Positions 4,346-5,437 of a stretch of 5,437 nt of DNA are shown here, in pieces. The position numbers and the translations under genes are program-made. Numbering within the stretch: position 1 is the stretch's first letter; the number at the start of each line of letters is the position of its first letter. The stretch is from positions 1-5,437 of the forward strand of contig DAOUUR010000198.1 in the NCBI GenBank assembly GCA_030668045.1. Reading direction: 5' to 3'. The stretch is from a bacterium. Its GTDB lineage: Bacteria; Zixibacteria; MSB-5A5; GN15; FEB-12. Under the pieces are notes generated by a model. The model was given only the letters and a program-made list of their open reading frames with translations. It did not search any database and was not told the origin of the DNA.

Positions 4346-5437
4346 CTAAAACTTAGCCCACCGTGGAACTCGGGGGAATGGTTGGACGTCGCGGATATTC
4401 TGCATCCCGGTAATATACATCAGCACCCGGTCAAACCCCAGACCAAACCCGGAATGAGGCATCGATCCCCACCTGCGGATATCCAGATACCAATAGTAGT
4501 TTTCCAGATCGGTCATCCCCTTCTTTTTCATCCGCTCGGTGAGAACATCGAGGCGATGTTCACGCTGACTGCCACCGATTATCTCCCCCACTCGCGGCAC
4601 CAGGACATCGATACCACGAACTGTCTTGCCGTCATCGTTGACATACATATAGAACGGTTTGATCTCTTCGGGATAGTCATAGACAATGACCGGTTTATTA
4701 TAAGCCTTTTCGGTCAGGTAGCGTTCGTGCTCGGTCTGCAGATCGATCCCGTACTTGACCGGAAACTCAAAGTCGGCTTTTGCTTTTTCCAATATTGCGA
4801 TCGCTTCGGTGTACGGTATCCGCTCGAATGTTGAGCTGATAATCCCCTCCAGCACCTGGCGGACTTCCTTGTCGATCCACTTGCCAAAGAACTCCATCTC
4901 GTTTTTGCATTCTTCCAGGGCGTAACGGAAAAGGAATTTCAGGAAATCCTCAGCCAGATCCATATTATCATCGTTGTCTGCCCAGGCCATTTCCGGCTCA
5001 ATCATCCAGAACTCGGAGGCATGCCGGGCCGTATTGGAGTTTTCGGCTCGGAAAGTCGGTCCAAACGTATAGACATCACCCAACGCGGCGGCCATCAGCT
5101 CGGCCTCAAGTTGTCCTGACACGGTCAGGTATGCCTCGGCTCCAAAGAAATCCTCGCTCCAGTCGATCTTGCCTTCGGTCCGCGGGATATTGTCCAGATC
5201 AAGAGTAGAAACACGTCACAAGTCGCCGGCACCCTCGCAATCCGAGGTCGAGATCACGGGTGTGTGGACATAGAAAAAGCCGCGATCCTGATAATACTTG
5301 TGAATGGCGTACGCAATTTTTGACCGGATGCGATTAACCGCCCCAAAAGTATTGGTCCGAGCACGGATATGCGAGGCCTCACGGAGAAACTCAAAGCTGT
5401 GCCGTTTTTTCTGCAAGGGATACGAAGAATCAGCCTC
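4346..5437 (-). CDS. asnS: asparaginyl-tRNA synthetase (AsnRS), N-terminus outside window, interrupted by in-frame UGA
   Basis: AsnRS joins asparagine to tRNA-Asn using ATP in the cytoplasm. One frame covers 363 codons before the TAG at 4346. The first residues ([20 protein letters not shown]) match the region near E. coli residue 110, so the anticodon-binding OB-fold domain lies off the right edge. The class II catalytic core is present. Motif 1 surrounds [20 protein letters not shown] (54-73); motif 2 is [20 protein letters not shown] from residue 129; motif 3 is GFGLGFDR at 330-337. [12 protein letters not shown] and the ending [11 protein letters not shown] are typical of AsnRS rather than AspRS. 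Codon 74 is UGA, where E. coli has Phe in GEMFRVSTLDL; the frame then resumes as [12 protein letters not shown] with no other defect. It could be a sequencing error, a fresh pseudogene or a recoded codon. Without readthrough, the 3' part has only GTG 5122 as an early start, with no ribosome-binding site. Confidence 0.93.
5216..5218 (-). other. in-frame UGA codon inside asnS
   Basis: The codon reads TTG TGA CGT on the minus strand, between GAGDL and RVSTLDLDN, at the position of a conserved Phe. Reaching TGA from either Phe codon (TTT or TTC) needs two adjacent base changes. The base after UGA is C, a context known to favour readthrough in some systems. No stable hairpin of bacterial SECIS type is evident directly downstream. 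Confidence 0.9.

Noticed and set aside
4331..4834. Plus-strand open frame of 167 codons opposite asnS
   Set aside because: It is a shadow of the AsnRS coding strand, which contains class II motif 3 and the family C-terminus.
5216..5218. UGA reassigned to Trp or Gly across the genome
   Set aside because: The other genes here encode many Trp residues, all as TGG, and no other in-frame UGA occurs. Gly does not fit a conserved Phe position.
5170..5218. Selenocysteine insertion at the asnS UGA
   Set aside because: No GC-stable hairpin follows the UGA at the usual bacterial SECIS distance, and AsnRS has Phe there, not Cys.

Overview
The window is ordinary bacterial chromosome with housekeeping genes and two uncharacterised lipoproteins. 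There are five protein genes, two of them cut by the window edges. I see no mobile element, CRISPR array, rRNA or tRNA. Base composition is balanced. Two proteins carry lipobox signal peptides typical of outer-membrane lipoproteins, which suggests a Gram-negative-type (diderm) bacterium. The Trp/Gly-rich lipoprotein and the lack of Shine-Dalgarno sites on several genes would suit an uncultured lineage such as Zixibacteria or a relative, but that placement is a guess, not a result.

Layout from left to right. A DprA/Smf-family gene (minus strand, 1-597) runs off the left edge. It is transcribed divergently from a TPR-repeat lipoprotein gene (plus strand, 713-1582), across about 115 bp of shared promoter DNA. 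The TPR gene converges on a second lipoprotein gene (minus strand, 1804-3018) with Gly/Trp-rich C-terminal repeats. A strong minus-strand terminator lies between them and its T-tract touches the TPR stop codon. Next come a 281-bp gap with an AT-rich promoter region and a compact hairpin, then murQ (minus, 3300-4226), a 119-bp gap, and asnS (minus, 4346-5437), which is cut by the right edge.

The neighbours do not form an obvious pathway. MurQ recycles cell-wall MurNAc-6-phosphate, AsnRS charges tRNA-Asn, the DprA relative would handle single-stranded DNA, and the two lipoproteins are envelope proteins of unknown role. Nothing here supports a new multi-gene system.

Two observations deserve a second look. 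First, asnS has an in-frame UGA where the family has a conserved Phe, with about 290 well-conserved residues continuing in the same frame after it. Second, three of the four genes whose starts are visible lack a Shine-Dalgarno site and instead carry a TANNNT -10-like box 5-6 nt before ATG, with a TTGnnn -35-like box 16-17 nt further upstream. That is the arrangement expected for leaderless mRNAs. The fourth gene (the Gly/Trp-repeat lipoprotein) has a clear AAGGAG site, so both modes of translation start may coexist.
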